Notes: generated by a model from the letters alone, not told the origin. Numbered from the stretch's first letter, positions 7,173 to 15,277 are shown. The stretch is DNA of 15,360 bases from Betaproteobacteria bacterium (GCA_015655165.1 JAATFN010000400.1:1-15360); one strand, 5' to 3'. Translations and numbers: made by a program.

Positions 7173-8291
7173 CTATACCTGTGGCAGTTCAATCAGATCA
7201 CTTGTATTAATAGCTAACTGAACCACATCTCCGACATGGATCGTATCGTTATTTCTTTGGATTGTGTTTTTTCCTTCTAATCGAAAACCCCCAGTTTCCA
7301 CCTCAAATCGCAATGATGCACCAAGATAGTCAAGCACAATAATTCTTGCGGAAAGGTACTGTATTTCAGACACAGTCGACTGCTTGATGGCAGATGTTAC
7401 GTCTACTGATTGCAACGTAATGGCATACTCAGGAATAATATATTGCGCTTGTCCACGACGTGATGTTGCTGGCACCGGTAACGTTATATTACCTTTTTCC
7501 ATATGAAACCAAGTAGTACCATTATCGTCGAATAAAGTGCCTTCGATAATGTTACGATGCCCTATAAATCCAGCAACAAAGGCATTGTTCGGGTGTAAAT
7601 AGATATTGCGTGGTGTATCAAATTGCTGCAATTTTCCATTACCGAGAATCGCCACCCTGTCTGAGGTAGTGAATGCCTCTTCGATATCATGCGTGACTAA
7701 AATGGTTGTCATACCGGTAATTTTATGAATTTCCAGCGCATTTTTTCTTAACTCCTGACGCAACTCCGGATCCAGATTACTTAATGGCTCATCCATCAAC
7801 AACAATCGTGGCTTCAACACGATTGCCCGTGACAATGCGACACGCTGCTGCTGTCCACCAGATAACTCTCTGGGATAATGATGTCCGAAACCATCCAGAT
7901 GTACTTGCTTTAAAGCTTCTACAACACGTATGCGGATCTCTTCCGATTTCAGTTTTTGCATGCGTAAACCAAATGCCACATTGTCATAGACTGTCATATG
8001 TGGAAAAAGCGCATAATTCTGGAACACCATCACAGCACCACGACGATGACTTGGCATGTGCTGGATGGAGACACCATCCAGAATGATATCTCCGGCATCA
8101 GGTGCTAAAAATCCGGCAATCATATGTAATGTCGTTGTCTTTCCGCCGCCAGATGGCCCAAGCAAAGAAATAAATTCTCCTTGGTGCATCTCTAGATCCA
8201 GATGATCAACTGCATATTGATCGCCAAATTTTTTTGTAATCGCGCTCAGTCTCAAAAAAACATTGGTATCCGAATTTGCTAACTGTGTCAT
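7173..8291 (-). CDS. ABC transporter ATP-binding protein, PotA/FbpC type
   Basis: This 372-residue cytoplasmic ATPase has Walker A GPSGGGKTT (45-53), the signature LSGGQQQR (143-150), Walker B LLLMDEP with D167 and catalytic E168, the D-loop SNLD (171-174) and the switch H201. A C-terminal extension of about 130 residues, from about 240 on, has the look of a TOBE-type regulatory domain, as in PotA, MalK and FbpC. It powers the importer formed with the two permeases. Its ATG lies only 7 bp after the stop of the binding-protein gene, with no strong Shine-Dalgarno, so translation is probably coupled. The family is certain; the transported substrate is unknown. Confidence 0.95.
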   Translation of the reverse strand: MTQLANSDTNVFLRLSAITKKFGDQYAVDHLDLEMHQGEFISLLGPSGGGKTTTLHMIAGFLAPDAGDIILDGVSIQHMPSHRRGAVMVFQNYALFPHMTVYDNVAFGLRMQKLKSEEIRIRVVEALKQVHLDGFGHHYPRELSGGQQQRVALSRAIVLKPRLLLMDEPLSNLDPELRQELRKNALEIHKITGMTTILVTHDIEEAFTTSDRVAILGNGKLQQFDTPRNIYLHPNNAFVAGFIGHRNIIEGTLFDDNGTTWFHMEKGNITLPVPATSRRGQAQYIIPEYAITLQSVDVTSAIKQSTVSEIQYLSARIIVLDYLGASLRFEVETGGFRLEGKNTIQRNNDTIHVGDVVQLAINTSDLIELPQV

Positions 8292-8298
8292 TGCTCAC

Positions 8299-9354
8299 TC
8301 ACTTGCTAATTGCACGTTCCAGCTTCTGAGCCCAGACACGACGCTGTTCGACAACCGCTTCTCCATCGATTTTAGGTTGTTTTAACAACGTTTCCCGGTC
8401 AGGGATACCTGCCTTTGCCAATGCATCAGGAATCTTGACTTCATTATTGACAGGGCTGTAAAACAGCTCGGTCATCAGTACTTTTTGAGCATCGACACTC
8501 AAGAACCACTGAATAAATTCCTGTGCCAACACGGCATTCGGCGCACCTTTTACTGGCGACACCATTGTCGAACTGACAACAGCACCTTCTTTTGGAAGAA
8601 CAAATTTCAAGTCATGCAGTTTAAGTGCAATTGGTAATGCCCTAATGGAACTATTCACACCCAGGAGATATTCGCCCAACTGAATTTTTTCTTCATGTTT
8701 GGCTGCTGCCGGTTCCAGTACAGTTGAACATTTACTTAACTCTGCAAAACGTGAAATACCACGATCAATCTGATTAATATTGGCATCAGCCAACATAATC
8801 ACCGCATTTAATGTGTAGACTTGGCTCGCACGTTCCAATCCTATATGACCACAGTATTCACTTTTAAACAGATCATTCCAGCTGGTTGGCGCTGCCCAGC
8901 CGCGTTTTTTGAATTCATCACTACGGTAATACAATCCTGTGACAAATGCACCAATAGCAACCCCATCGTCACCTTTTGCCTTTGCATACTGTGGAAGTCC
9001 ATTCCATTGTGACAGTACATGTGTATCAATTTTTTCCAACAACCCGGCTTTGGATGCCAGACGCTGGTTAATATCGTCTGTTAACAACAAATCATACTCG
9101 GGCGTATTACGTGTCGCGGTGACTTTCGCAACATTCGCTGGTGCTGTTCCTGGTACCCATTGGATGGCGACATGATAACGCTGCTCAAACTCTTTGAAAA
9201 TGTTGCGATATACGTTATCAAGCTGCCCACCAAAAGATGCAACGACCAATTTCTTGTTTCCATGATTACTGTCTTGTGCATTCACTGTTGCATGAGAAAA
9301 TACAACAGCAGCACAAGTCAATATCTGCAGGATAGGTTTAAAAAAATGAAACAT
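8299..9354 (-). CDS. periplasmic substrate-binding protein of an ABC importer, PotD-like
   Basis: This 351-residue protein has an N-terminal signal peptide: Lys near the start, a hydrophobic core, and a likely cleavage after VNA at residue 26. There is a Cys at 14, but the preceding ILT does not make a convincing lipobox. The mature part begins KLVVASFGGQLDNVYRNIF and includes YDLLLTDD and a central GAFVTGLYYRSDEFKKRGW, typical of family 1 (PotD/spermidine-type) binding proteins. It captures the ligand in the periplasm and delivers it to the permeases. Two cysteines in the mature protein (C168, C209) could form a disulfide. It is the first gene of the transporter set, in the order binding protein, ATPase, permease, permease. 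Confidence 0.9.
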   Translation of the reverse strand: MFHFFKPILQILTCAAVVFSHATVNAQDSNHGNKKLVVASFGGQLDNVYRNIFKEFEQRYHVAIQWVPGTAPANVAKVTATRNTPEYDLLLTDDINQRLASKAGLLEKIDTHVLSQWNGLPQYAKAKGDDGVAIGAFVTGLYYRSDEFKKRGWAAPTSWNDLFKSEYCGHIGLERASQVYTLNAVIMLADANINQIDRGISRFAELSKCSTVLEPAAAKHEEKIQLGEYLLGVNSSIRALPIALKLHDLKFVLPKEGAVVSSTMVSPVKGAPNAVLAQEFIQWFLSVDAQKVLMTELFYSPVNNEVKIPDALAKAGIPDRETLLKQPKIDGEAVVEQRRVWAQKLERAISK

Positions 9355-9396
9355 GATAATAAAAATTCCTATAATAAAAATAAATCTATTAGCCTT

Positions 9397-10095
9397 TTAT
9401 TTATTCAGTACAACATCAATCAATCGCAGCGTTTCTCTTTGCGCATCTGCAGCAGCACCGGCATGAAATGGCGGATGCCCAAAACGATTAAACCCATGAT
9501 CTGCATTTTTATGTGTATAGACTTCAACATGAGATTGTGTCGACACAGCTTGTCTTACTGACTGTATTAATTCTTCAGGTGTACGATAATCCAATTCGCC
9601 AAAATGAATCTGTGTTGGCACATTGATCTGTGCTCCCAGTTCTAAATTATTCGCGAGATGCGTTGGATAATAGGCACTTGCACCATTGATGAAACCGGAT
9701 GCAGCACACAGATATGCCAACTCGCCACCAAGGCAAAATCCCACAGCAATAATTGGTGTTCCGGCAGGTAAATCAAGGTGCCATTGATCAACCAGGAACT
9801 TTAAATCGGCAATGGCCGTAGTCCTATTTAGTACACCTGACAGCAAACGTCCTGCCTGCTGATCTTCTTTATTATATTCAAGTTGTACATTAGCTTGCTG
9901 ACGCCAGAATAAATCCGGTACACGGACATGAAACCCGATGCCTGCATAACGTTCTGCTACCTGACGAATCCAGCCATTGATATTGTAAATTTCCGGCAAT
10001 AACAATAATGCCGCACCATTCGACACAATGGGTTCTGCCACATAGGCAACAAAACTTCCATCGTTTGTATTAATATTCACCAATGATGTATTCAT
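9397..10095 (-). CDS. dienelactone hydrolase family protein
   Basis: This is an alpha/beta-hydrolase of 232 residues, the usual length for the family. The catalytic set typical of dienelactone hydrolase is visible: E35 (LPEIYNING), nucleophile C121 in GFCLGG, D169 in GELDY and H200 in NADHGF. The Cys nucleophile, in place of Ser, is the hallmark of this family, which opens lactones or cleaves small esters. The ATG at 10095 is chosen, giving MNTSLVNINT; the frame also runs back to a TTG at 10134 that would add 13 residues of no family character. It sits between the rhodanese gene (45 bp upstream) and the binding-protein gene (42 bp downstream), so it probably acts on the imported compound. No other ring-cleavage genes are present, so a role in chlorocatechol breakdown is not supported. 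Confidence 0.9.
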   Translation of the reverse strand: MNTSLVNINTNDGSFVAYVAEPIVSNGAALLLLPEIYNINGWIRQVAERYAGIGFHVRVPDLFWRQQANVQLEYNKEDQQAGRLLSGVLNRTTAIADLKFLVDQWHLDLPAGTPIIAVGFCLGGELAYLCAASGFINGASAYYPTHLANNLELGAQINVPTQIHFGELDYRTPEELIQSVRQAVSTQSHVEVYTHKNADHGFNRFGHPPFHAGAAADAQRETLRLIDVVLNK

Positions 10096-10140
10096 AATGT
10101 CTTTTCTATAACAACTAAGAAATGAAGTTCTCAACTAAGT

Positions 10141-11913
10141 TCAATGTTTAAATGTCGTTCCATCAGATGCTAATTGCGCCAACAGTTGTTTTTCCCAATT
10201 CAAATAAGCACGCATTGCCTCTGCATTGCCTCGACGACGTTCATGCCCCCAATAAAGCATATCTATACGCTGCTCAGGTTTGAGTGAATTTGTATCTTCT
10301 TCAGCCGAATAACAGACGGTTTGCCCTGCTGAAAGCCATCCCTGCAAACCGCCCTTAACGACATATACGTGTGACAATGCACTGTTTGCACATATCATTT
10401 CGGCAACATCTATAGCAGCCAAACGTGCTAGTCGCACATCTTCCGAAAACAGCAACACATCATGTCCTGACTGCACATCTTCTCTTAGTGTTTCCAACCT
10501 GGCACGATTTACCCATCGTGCACCAGTTGGATGCGCACGCAAAAAATCGGCACTGCGATCGACACTCCAAAAACGCGCTTTTTTTTCTTGAATAAGCAAT
10601 GCTGCTTCCGCGGCATTGACTTCTGAAGTCTGCCCAATAACATCCTGCATTTCAGCTTTCACTTGTGCTGCCGCATCTGCATTATTTAGCTCACCATGTA
10701 TATCCTGCGTACTCTCGCCCTGAATGGCATTTTGATACTGTTCGATCGTAGCATCAGGCATCAACCATACATCCCAACCCATCATTTTCAACCAATTGGC
10801 AATTTGACTGGCACGTATGCCGTCTGTATCAACCAATACCACTCTGGCGCCCATCGTTGCCATCCATCGGTCAGTCGCTTGCAACAATTGCCCCCCAGGG
10901 GCTGATCGGGCGCCTTGGAAATGTCCTCGGGCATATTCGGCAGTTGATCTGATGTCAAATATGTATGTTGAGCGTGTTACATCGTCTAGCCATGCTTTGA
11001 CAGTTACCGGGGCAACACGCGCAATGGCAACATCACGCATCTGCTTTTCCATCAAATGCCGTGCATTCTGCACACTATCTTTAGATACGGCTAACGGTGC
11101 TATCTGGCTGCCATTTTCCAATTCATAACCTGCAAGTTGCCAGCCATGCACACCACCATCAAGTACTGTAACTTTATTAGCGACACCCGCATTAATCAGT
11201 GTTTGCGCACCGACAATACCACGCGTTCTCCCGCCACAAGAAATAACAACATGGCAATCTTGATTTGGCACCAGATCATGAAATCGCTGAACCAACTCTT
11301 CTCCAGGGCAAGAAATAGCGCCCGGGACATGGCGCACTGCATGCTCCATCCTTGTTCTTGGATCAAGAACAACGACCGCCTGTCCTTGCTGACGCAATGC
11401 GACTAATTCTGCAGGTGTCGTTGATGGTGTCGCAAAATGATGTTCGACCCACTCGCCAAATGCTTTACTGGGTACATAAACACCCTGAAAGAGTTCGTAT
11501 CCTGCAGTTTCCCAGCTCTCAACGCCACCTGTCAGTATATAAAGATGGGGGTATCCCAGTACCTGCAACCTCTTTGCAGCACGTTTAGCTACACCATTGC
11601 CATGATCAATGAGCACCACAACACAGTTAGCACGTGGCACAAATAATCGTATTTGCAATTCCAATATGCTATAAGGGATATTTACTGCCCACAGTAAATG
11701 CCCCAGACCATATTCACCTTCTTCCGAGACATCAATTAATGCGAGCTCAGTTTGACTGCTGACCTGTGAAACAGTCATCGCTTGATGTCGAAGATCATCG
11801 ACCCATTGTTTTAATTTCACCGCTTCAATCGGCGAGACAGTCACTGGTTCAGGGGTGGACACTTCGATGCCATTGGATAATTCACGATACAAAACACATT
11901 CCCCGTCATTCAT
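10141..11913 (-). CDS. four-domain rhodanese-like sulfurtransferase
   Basis: This 590-residue cytoplasmic protein contains four rhodanese-like repeats, at roughly 40-140, 165-265, 300-395 and 435-530. Each has a GH-x-x-A or similar strand and an active-site loop. Only repeat 2 has the catalytic cysteine (C226 in CGGRTR). The matching loops of repeats 1, 3 and 4 read DHGNGV, DTDGIR and SEDVRL and lack Cys. The protein ends in an arginine-rich WGHERRRGNAEAMRAYLNWE segment typical of this long family. Rhodaneses move sulfane sulfur through a cysteine persulfide. The gene is first after the regulator and shares its strand with a thiol dioxygenase homologue and an importer, which suggests sulfur handling in one pathway. 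No clear Shine-Dalgarno precedes the ATG. Confidence 0.9.
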   Translation of the reverse strand: MNDGECVLYRELSNGIEVSTPEPVTVSPIEAVKLKQWVDDLRHQAMTVSQVSSQTELALIDVSEEGEYGLGHLLWAVNIPYSILELQIRLFVPRANCVVVLIDHGNGVAKRAAKRLQVLGYPHLYILTGGVESWETAGYELFQGVYVPSKAFGEWVEHHFATPSTTPAELVALRQQGQAVVVLDPRTRMEHAVRHVPGAISCPGEELVQRFHDLVPNQDCHVVISCGGRTRGIVGAQTLINAGVANKVTVLDGGVHGWQLAGYELENGSQIAPLAVSKDSVQNARHLMEKQMRDVAIARVAPVTVKAWLDDVTRSTYIFDIRSTAEYARGHFQGARSAPGGQLLQATDRWMATMGARVVLVDTDGIRASQIANWLKMMGWDVWLMPDATIEQYQNAIQGESTQDIHGELNNADAAAQVKAEMQDVIGQTSEVNAAEAALLIQEKKARFWSVDRSADFLRAHPTGARWVNRARLETLREDVQSGHDVLLFSEDVRLARLAAIDVAEMICANSALSHVYVVKGGLQGWLSAGQTVCYSAEEDTNSLKPEQRIDMLYWGHERRRGNAEAMRAYLNWEKQLLAQLASDGTTFKH

Positions 11914-11982
11914 TGGTGAGGTGTTTATCTTAAGTACGCGTCGATCGTGAAGAAAAGAAGAAGAAACTATATGCTTATGAAT

Positions 11983-12018
11983 AATTTAAATGACTTTTTA
12001 AATTTCCACAACGGAAAT
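11983..12018 (-). promoter_or_regulatory. candidate promoter with LysR-type box upstream of the rhodanese operon
   Basis: The 206 bp between the regulator and the rhodanese gene hold a 17-base palindrome, ATTTCC-N5-GGAAAT (12002-12018), that contains the T-N11-A pattern of LysR-type binding sites. On the minus strand TTGTGG (12011-12006), a 17-base spacer and TAAATT (11988-11983) could form a promoter whose -35 box lies inside the palindrome. The untranslated leader downstream is pyrimidine-rich. Found by eye; the palindrome is certain, the promoter assignment is not. Confidence 0.45.
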
Positions 12019-12119
12019 CATATAAGTAATTGATAAATAATAATATTATGAGTTACATCCGATAGCACGGAGACAAAATAGGACATCAAATCTTTAGCAT
12101 TGCTTATATATTAATCCGA

Positions 12120-13007
12120 TTAGCTAATCAATTCCTTAACACCATATGCCTGCATTAGCGAAGAAAACACCTTACCAATGACAGGATTATGTGCAGTAGG
12201 ACGCATCCACAAGTAATAACGCACATCCGTCAATCGTGGCAAGCCTTCCTGTTCACCCAACACACGCATGTCATGGCCCACCATTTCCATGCTGCGCACA
12301 GTGATGCCCAATCCTGCCCTTACAGCAGCCTTAATACCTATGGGATTCGATGATGTATAAGCCTTATGCCATGTCATATGATGCCTGCGTAATGCATCAA
12401 TCGCATGTGCAGTAAATAAACTGTGCTCGTCACCCATAATCAATGGCACTGGCTGCCCTTTTGTATAAATAAAATTTGCAGAACAAATCCATAACATTGG
12501 CGATGCGCGCAGAATAAATCCTTCTAATGAGCGATCCTCTCTGGTTGAAATTGTCATGTCCAGTTCCCCTCTGTTTAATGCGCCCATCAGTACAGGGCTT
12601 CGTCCTATACTAATATCGACCCTAATATTAGGCATCAACTTGGCAATCAAACTCAAAATCTGGGGCAAAATAGAATCAGCAACATCATGCGGCGAACCGA
12701 TACGTAACAAAGCAGTACTATCGATTTCCTGCAAGGTACGCATTGAATCATCATTTAATGCTAATAAAGCCTGTGCATGACGTAAAAGATGGTGACCAAA
12801 CGTCGTCAATTTCTTGGTGCGTCCATGCTTCTCAAATAAGGCGTTTCCCAATTGCGACTCAAGTTTTTGTATTTTTTGTGTGACTGCTGATTGGGTGCAA
12901 CCGATATATTCTGCTGCTCTGGAATAAGACCCATATGCATCTACATACACAAAAGTGCGCAACAAATCCAGATCAAAATTCATAATCTGAGAAGACAAGT
13001 TCACCAT
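12120..13007 (-). CDS. LysR-type transcriptional regulator
   Basis: This 295-residue protein has the N-terminal winged helix-turn-helix of LysR regulators (about 12-70), with SYSRAAEYIGCTQSAVTQKI at 27-46 containing the recognition helix. A long linker helix follows, then a periplasmic-binding-like co-inducer domain from about 95 on. The first ATG is chosen because GGAAGTAGGGA precedes it. A second Met at residue 9 (MNFDLDLLRTF) would be a typical family start but lacks a ribosome-binding site. It lies directly upstream of the rhodanese operon in the same direction, not divergent as is usual, and a LysR-box-like palindrome lies between them. It probably controls the sulfur/ABC operon in response to its substrate. 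The inducer is unknown. Confidence 0.92.
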   Translation of the reverse strand: MVNLSSQIMNFDLDLLRTFVYVDAYGSYSRAAEYIGCTQSAVTQKIQKLESQLGNALFEKHGRTKKLTTFGHHLLRHAQALLALNDDSMRTLQEIDSTALLRIGSPHDVADSILPQILSLIAKLMPNIRVDISIGRSPVLMGALNRGELDMTISTREDRSLEGFILRASPMLWICSANFIYTKGQPVPLIMGDEHSLFTAHAIDALRRHHMTWHKAYTSSNPIGIKAAVRAGLGITVRSMEMVGHDMRVLGEQEGLPRLTDVRYYLWMRPTAHNPVIGKVFSSLMQAYGVKELIS

Positions 13008-13125
13008 TAGTCCCTACTTCCTTTTTAGCCAATCATCCAAACAATCCACCGTTCTATACAAGTAAGACATATAAATACATGTAATCTTAAATAGCATGCA
13101 TTTTAACAATATCTGTATTGACAGC

Positions 13126-13150
13126 AAAAAAATCGGGAAATAAGTTCCCG
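13126..13150 (-). terminator. orphan rho-independent terminator, minus strand
   Basis: On the minus strand CGGGAA (13150-13145) pairs with TTCCCG (13139-13134) around a five-base loop. It is followed by A and then a run of seven T (complement of the A-run 13126-13132). It lies about 125 bases past the terminator of the deoxyribosyltransferase-like gene and no protein gene ends just before it. It may be a backup terminator or the end of a small RNA. Confidence 0.7.
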
Positions 13151-13274
13151 TTGATTTTGGTTCTTGGCTGGCTGTTAAACGAACAAAGCTCCCCCAAAAA
13201 AATTTTATCAATGATCCCATACATGATACTAACGTGACTAACTTTCATATGTGCTGATTTGCTATAGTTACAAT

Positions 13275-13304
13275 AAAAAAACCTCCGAACAAGTTCAGAG
13301 GTTT
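13275..13304 (-). terminator. rho-independent terminator of the tsx/deoxyribosyltransferase-like operon
   Basis: On the minus strand AAACCTC-type arms pair perfectly: GAGGTTT at 13298-13304 with AAACCTC at 13279-13285. An inner GAAC/GTTC extension follows after one mismatch. The stem runs into a T-run (complement of A-run 13275-13280). It lies about 80 bases beyond the stop of the deoxyribosyltransferase-like gene. Confidence 0.85.
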
Positions 13305-13382
13305 GAGAACAGCCTGCAGGATTTACGAAGAAACCCTTTTTATTATTGTTATTCCATCTTATTTTTTAACTAGCAAATCACC

Positions 13383-14333
13383 TCAAGCACTACTTGCAAT
13401 GAATTCGACAAGATCGTCAATTTTCTTGAAAATCTGTGTTGCCGAATTCTTGTTCATAGGATTTTTATTCATGCTAAAGCTCTCATTTTGCACAAATAAA
13501 TTGACCTGACTAGAATACATATAGATATTTTTTCCCAGGCCATATGACAGACCCTGAATAATTCCCATATCGACATCAGGTTCAAATTCTTCACCAATTA
13601 AAATGACATTTTCGCTCTTGGCCAAGTTGGCAATATCAACAGCAATATTACCTGCATTGTCACCCATCACAAAGGTCTTGTTGTTTTGTGTGCAAGCCTG
13701 CTTAATTTTCTCCAGAAAAATCAAGCCAGCTTCCGAATATTGATAGTTGGGGTCAATATAATAATCGTAATCGATCTCTCCCACAGTCGGTGGAGGAACC
13801 TTGGGACCTCGCTCATGATTGATGATGTCAGTTAGCTTCGTTTTGAGTAAGTCGCTGACTTGCTGCTGAATATCACTTAACTCATCCCTGTAATCATCAT
13901 ATTCCTTGGATGGCGATTGAACATGGATAATGTCAGAAATATATGACAGATACTTACTTGTTGAATAACTTTGTTCACCATCAAAAATAGTCCTCTTGAA
14001 ATAATCCGTGGTCATCGGAACAATCGGCTTACCTAATGCAAATGCAAAGCCTAATTCAAAACCTATTCCAGGATCATAAGATGGGCCATTCAAGAAACCT
14101 GTCAATGCAACAGATGCCTTGAGGTTCTTCACATCTAACGCAAAAATTGCATGAGAGATATCCGGGTCATTGGGATCAATTTCGTTATTTGAATCCCTAT
14201 AGGGCAAATAGCAATGATCAAGTCCAACAAGAATGCCATCATCAATCCATTGATCAATTTTTTCACACAGATTCAATGAAGTAATTCTATCGTCAACATT
14301 GAATAACTTTGTTACAAGATACAGATGTTGCAT
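13383..14333 (-). CDS. tandem nucleoside 2-deoxyribosyltransferase-like protein
   Basis: This 316-residue protein is about twice the length of a standard nucleoside 2-deoxyribosyltransferase. The N-terminal half (about 1-170) starts LYLVTKLF, like the YLAGPLF strand of the family. It also has the active-site stretch YDPGIGFELGFAFALGKPIV (86-105), with D87 and the nucleophile E93. The C-terminal half (about 198-310) carries a weaker copy around 253-270 (DVDMGIIQGLSYGLGKN), in which the Glu position is Ile (I259). It is likely one active plus one degenerate domain, or a dimer-like fusion. The family swaps bases between deoxynucleosides or hydrolyses nucleosides. A good AGGAG precedes the ATG. 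It follows the tsx gene by 60 bp, so it would act on nucleosides entering through that channel. No signal peptide is seen. Confidence 0.8.
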   Translation of the reverse strand: MQHLYLVTKLFNVDDRITSLNLCEKIDQWIDDGILVGLDHCYLPYRDSNNEIDPNDPDISHAIFALDVKNLKASVALTGFLNGPSYDPGIGFELGFAFALGKPIVPMTTDYFKRTIFDGEQSYSTSKYLSYISDIIHVQSPSKEYDDYRDELSDIQQQVSDLLKTKLTDIINHERGPKVPPPTVGEIDYDYYIDPNYQYSEAGLIFLEKIKQACTQNNKTFVMGDNAGNIAVDIANLAKSENVILIGEEFEPDVDMGIIQGLSYGLGKNIYMYSSQVNLFVQNESFSMNKNPMNKNSATQIFKKIDDLVEFIASSA

Positions 14334-14393
14334 ATCATTCTCCTAAAAACATTAAACCGCGGCACTTCTCTCATACAACAGCTTTAAGCTCCC

Positions 14394-15263
14394 TTAAAAA
14401 ATATAACCAACACCCAAGTAATATCCCCAGCCCTTTGAACTGATCGTACTTCCTCCCAGACTAGCTTCATCTTTCCATTGACCGCCATTATGGAAATACC
14501 GTGCCACACCAAGTAATTTCAGGTGCCCACGCGTGTAAACCAGTGCGTTGGTTGCAACCGTAGCACTATTCGTTCTCAATGTTGGTGTCCTCTCTCCCAG
14601 CTTTGACTTGAAGTCGAAGTTGGTAAATCCGCTGTAGTTGAGCTTACCCCCTAAAAGGTCTCCTAATGGATATCTGTATTTGATTTGAAGCCTGTAGCCA
14701 TCCCAGCTGTTTGAGTTTTTCGCACCATAGTTCTCATACTGCTTGCGGCCAAAAAAATTAATAGAAAGTCCCAACTTGCTATAGGTATTGATGTCTGTGC
14801 CTAAACCGACAAACAAGGTATTCTGGCGTGATGCCTTACTCGTTCCCAAATCATAGACCCAATCAACTGCGGCAAACCAATCCTTGAATATGCCTACCCC
14901 AAGATCTTTGCCCACCAAGTCATTTAACGAAAGCCTTGGCTGATGTTCCATAAAAATGGGAGACCCTTTTCCCCAGATGCCAGTTGAAGCATTATTTCCT
15001 ATCCCGAAAAACCTCGGCATGTCGATATAGCCAAAGTATTGGATCGGTCCTTTTTTACCGAAATATTCATATTCCAGGTAGATATCATCCTTTAGCTTTG
15101 GCCCAAATCTCAAATCCTTGGCACCAATAGCAGTGATATTGTGTGAATGCCAGTCAGCCGTTGAAACATAATCTGACCTGGCTTTTTCACTTACCTCGTC
15201 ACTTGCATATGCATTGGCCCCCACAGCCGTTGCAACCATCATTGTTAAAGCAATATACTTCAT
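14394..15263 (-). CDS. tsx: outer-membrane nucleoside-specific channel, Tsx family
   Basis: This 289-residue protein has a signal peptide (cleavage near A18-A20, ANAYA) and a beta-barrel ending in Phe (VGYIF). Segments match E. coli Tsx as recalled: FGPKLKDDIYLEYEYF (53-68), GIWGKGSPIFMEHQPR (95-110), GLGTDINT (153-160), NSWDGYRLQIKY (185-196) and SGFTNFDF (211-218). Tsx lets nucleosides and deoxynucleosides diffuse through the outer membrane. A very strong AGGAGGGGG ribosome-binding site precedes the ATG. It is followed by the deoxyribosyltransferase-like gene in a likely two-gene unit. Possible operator palindromes lie just upstream. In enterics tsx is controlled by nucleoside-responsive LacI/DeoR-type repressors; a similar control here is inference. 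Confidence 0.93.
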   Translation of the reverse strand: MKYIALTMMVATAVGANAYASDEVSEKARSDYVSTADWHSHNITAIGAKDLRFGPKLKDDIYLEYEYFGKKGPIQYFGYIDMPRFFGIGNNASTGIWGKGSPIFMEHQPRLSLNDLVGKDLGVGIFKDWFAAVDWVYDLGTSKASRQNTLFVGLGTDINTYSKLGLSINFFGRKQYENYGAKNSNSWDGYRLQIKYRYPLGDLLGGKLNYSGFTNFDFKSKLGERTPTLRTNSATVATNALVYTRGHLKLLGVARYFHNGGQWKDEASLGGSTISSKGWGYYLGVGYIF

Positions 15264-15277
15264 ACCCCCTCCTTATA

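Larger units (their letters stand above)
13008..13382. other. 375-bp gene-free region
   Basis: No convincing gene was seen between the LysR gene and the deoxyribosyltransferase-like gene. The stretch is AT-rich and contains two intrinsic terminators, both pointing along the minus strand. A 68-codon minus-strand frame at 13014-13220 spans the inner terminator and resembles nothing. The promoter of the LysR gene should lie in its left part, but no clear -35/-10 pair could be chosen. Confidence 0.6.

Noticed and set aside
7160..7192. N-terminal extension of the PotB-type permease from a TTG
   Set aside because: It would overlap the ATPase gene by 20 bases; the ATG at 7159 has a ribosome-binding site at suitable spacing.
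7173..9354. Naming the importer potABCD (spermidine/putrescine)
   Set aside because: The family is shared by many substrates and no polyamine genes are adjacent; the sulfur-related neighbours argue for another ligand.
9160..9561. 133-codon plus-strand frame across the binding-protein/hydrolase junction
   Set aside because: Antisense to two well-supported genes and of low-complexity, Lys/Asn/Ser-rich composition.
9397..10095. Role in chloroaromatic (chlorocatechol) breakdown
   Set aside because: No catechol dioxygenase, cycloisomerase or maleylacetate reductase is present in the window.
10096..10134. N-terminal extension of the dienelactone-hydrolase-family protein from a TTG
   Set aside because: The 13 extra residues do not fit the family start; the ATG at 10095 gives the usual length.
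13014..13220. 68-codon minus-strand frame in the gene-free stretch
   Set aside because: It spans an intrinsic terminator, has no resemblance to a known family and no clear ribosome-binding site.
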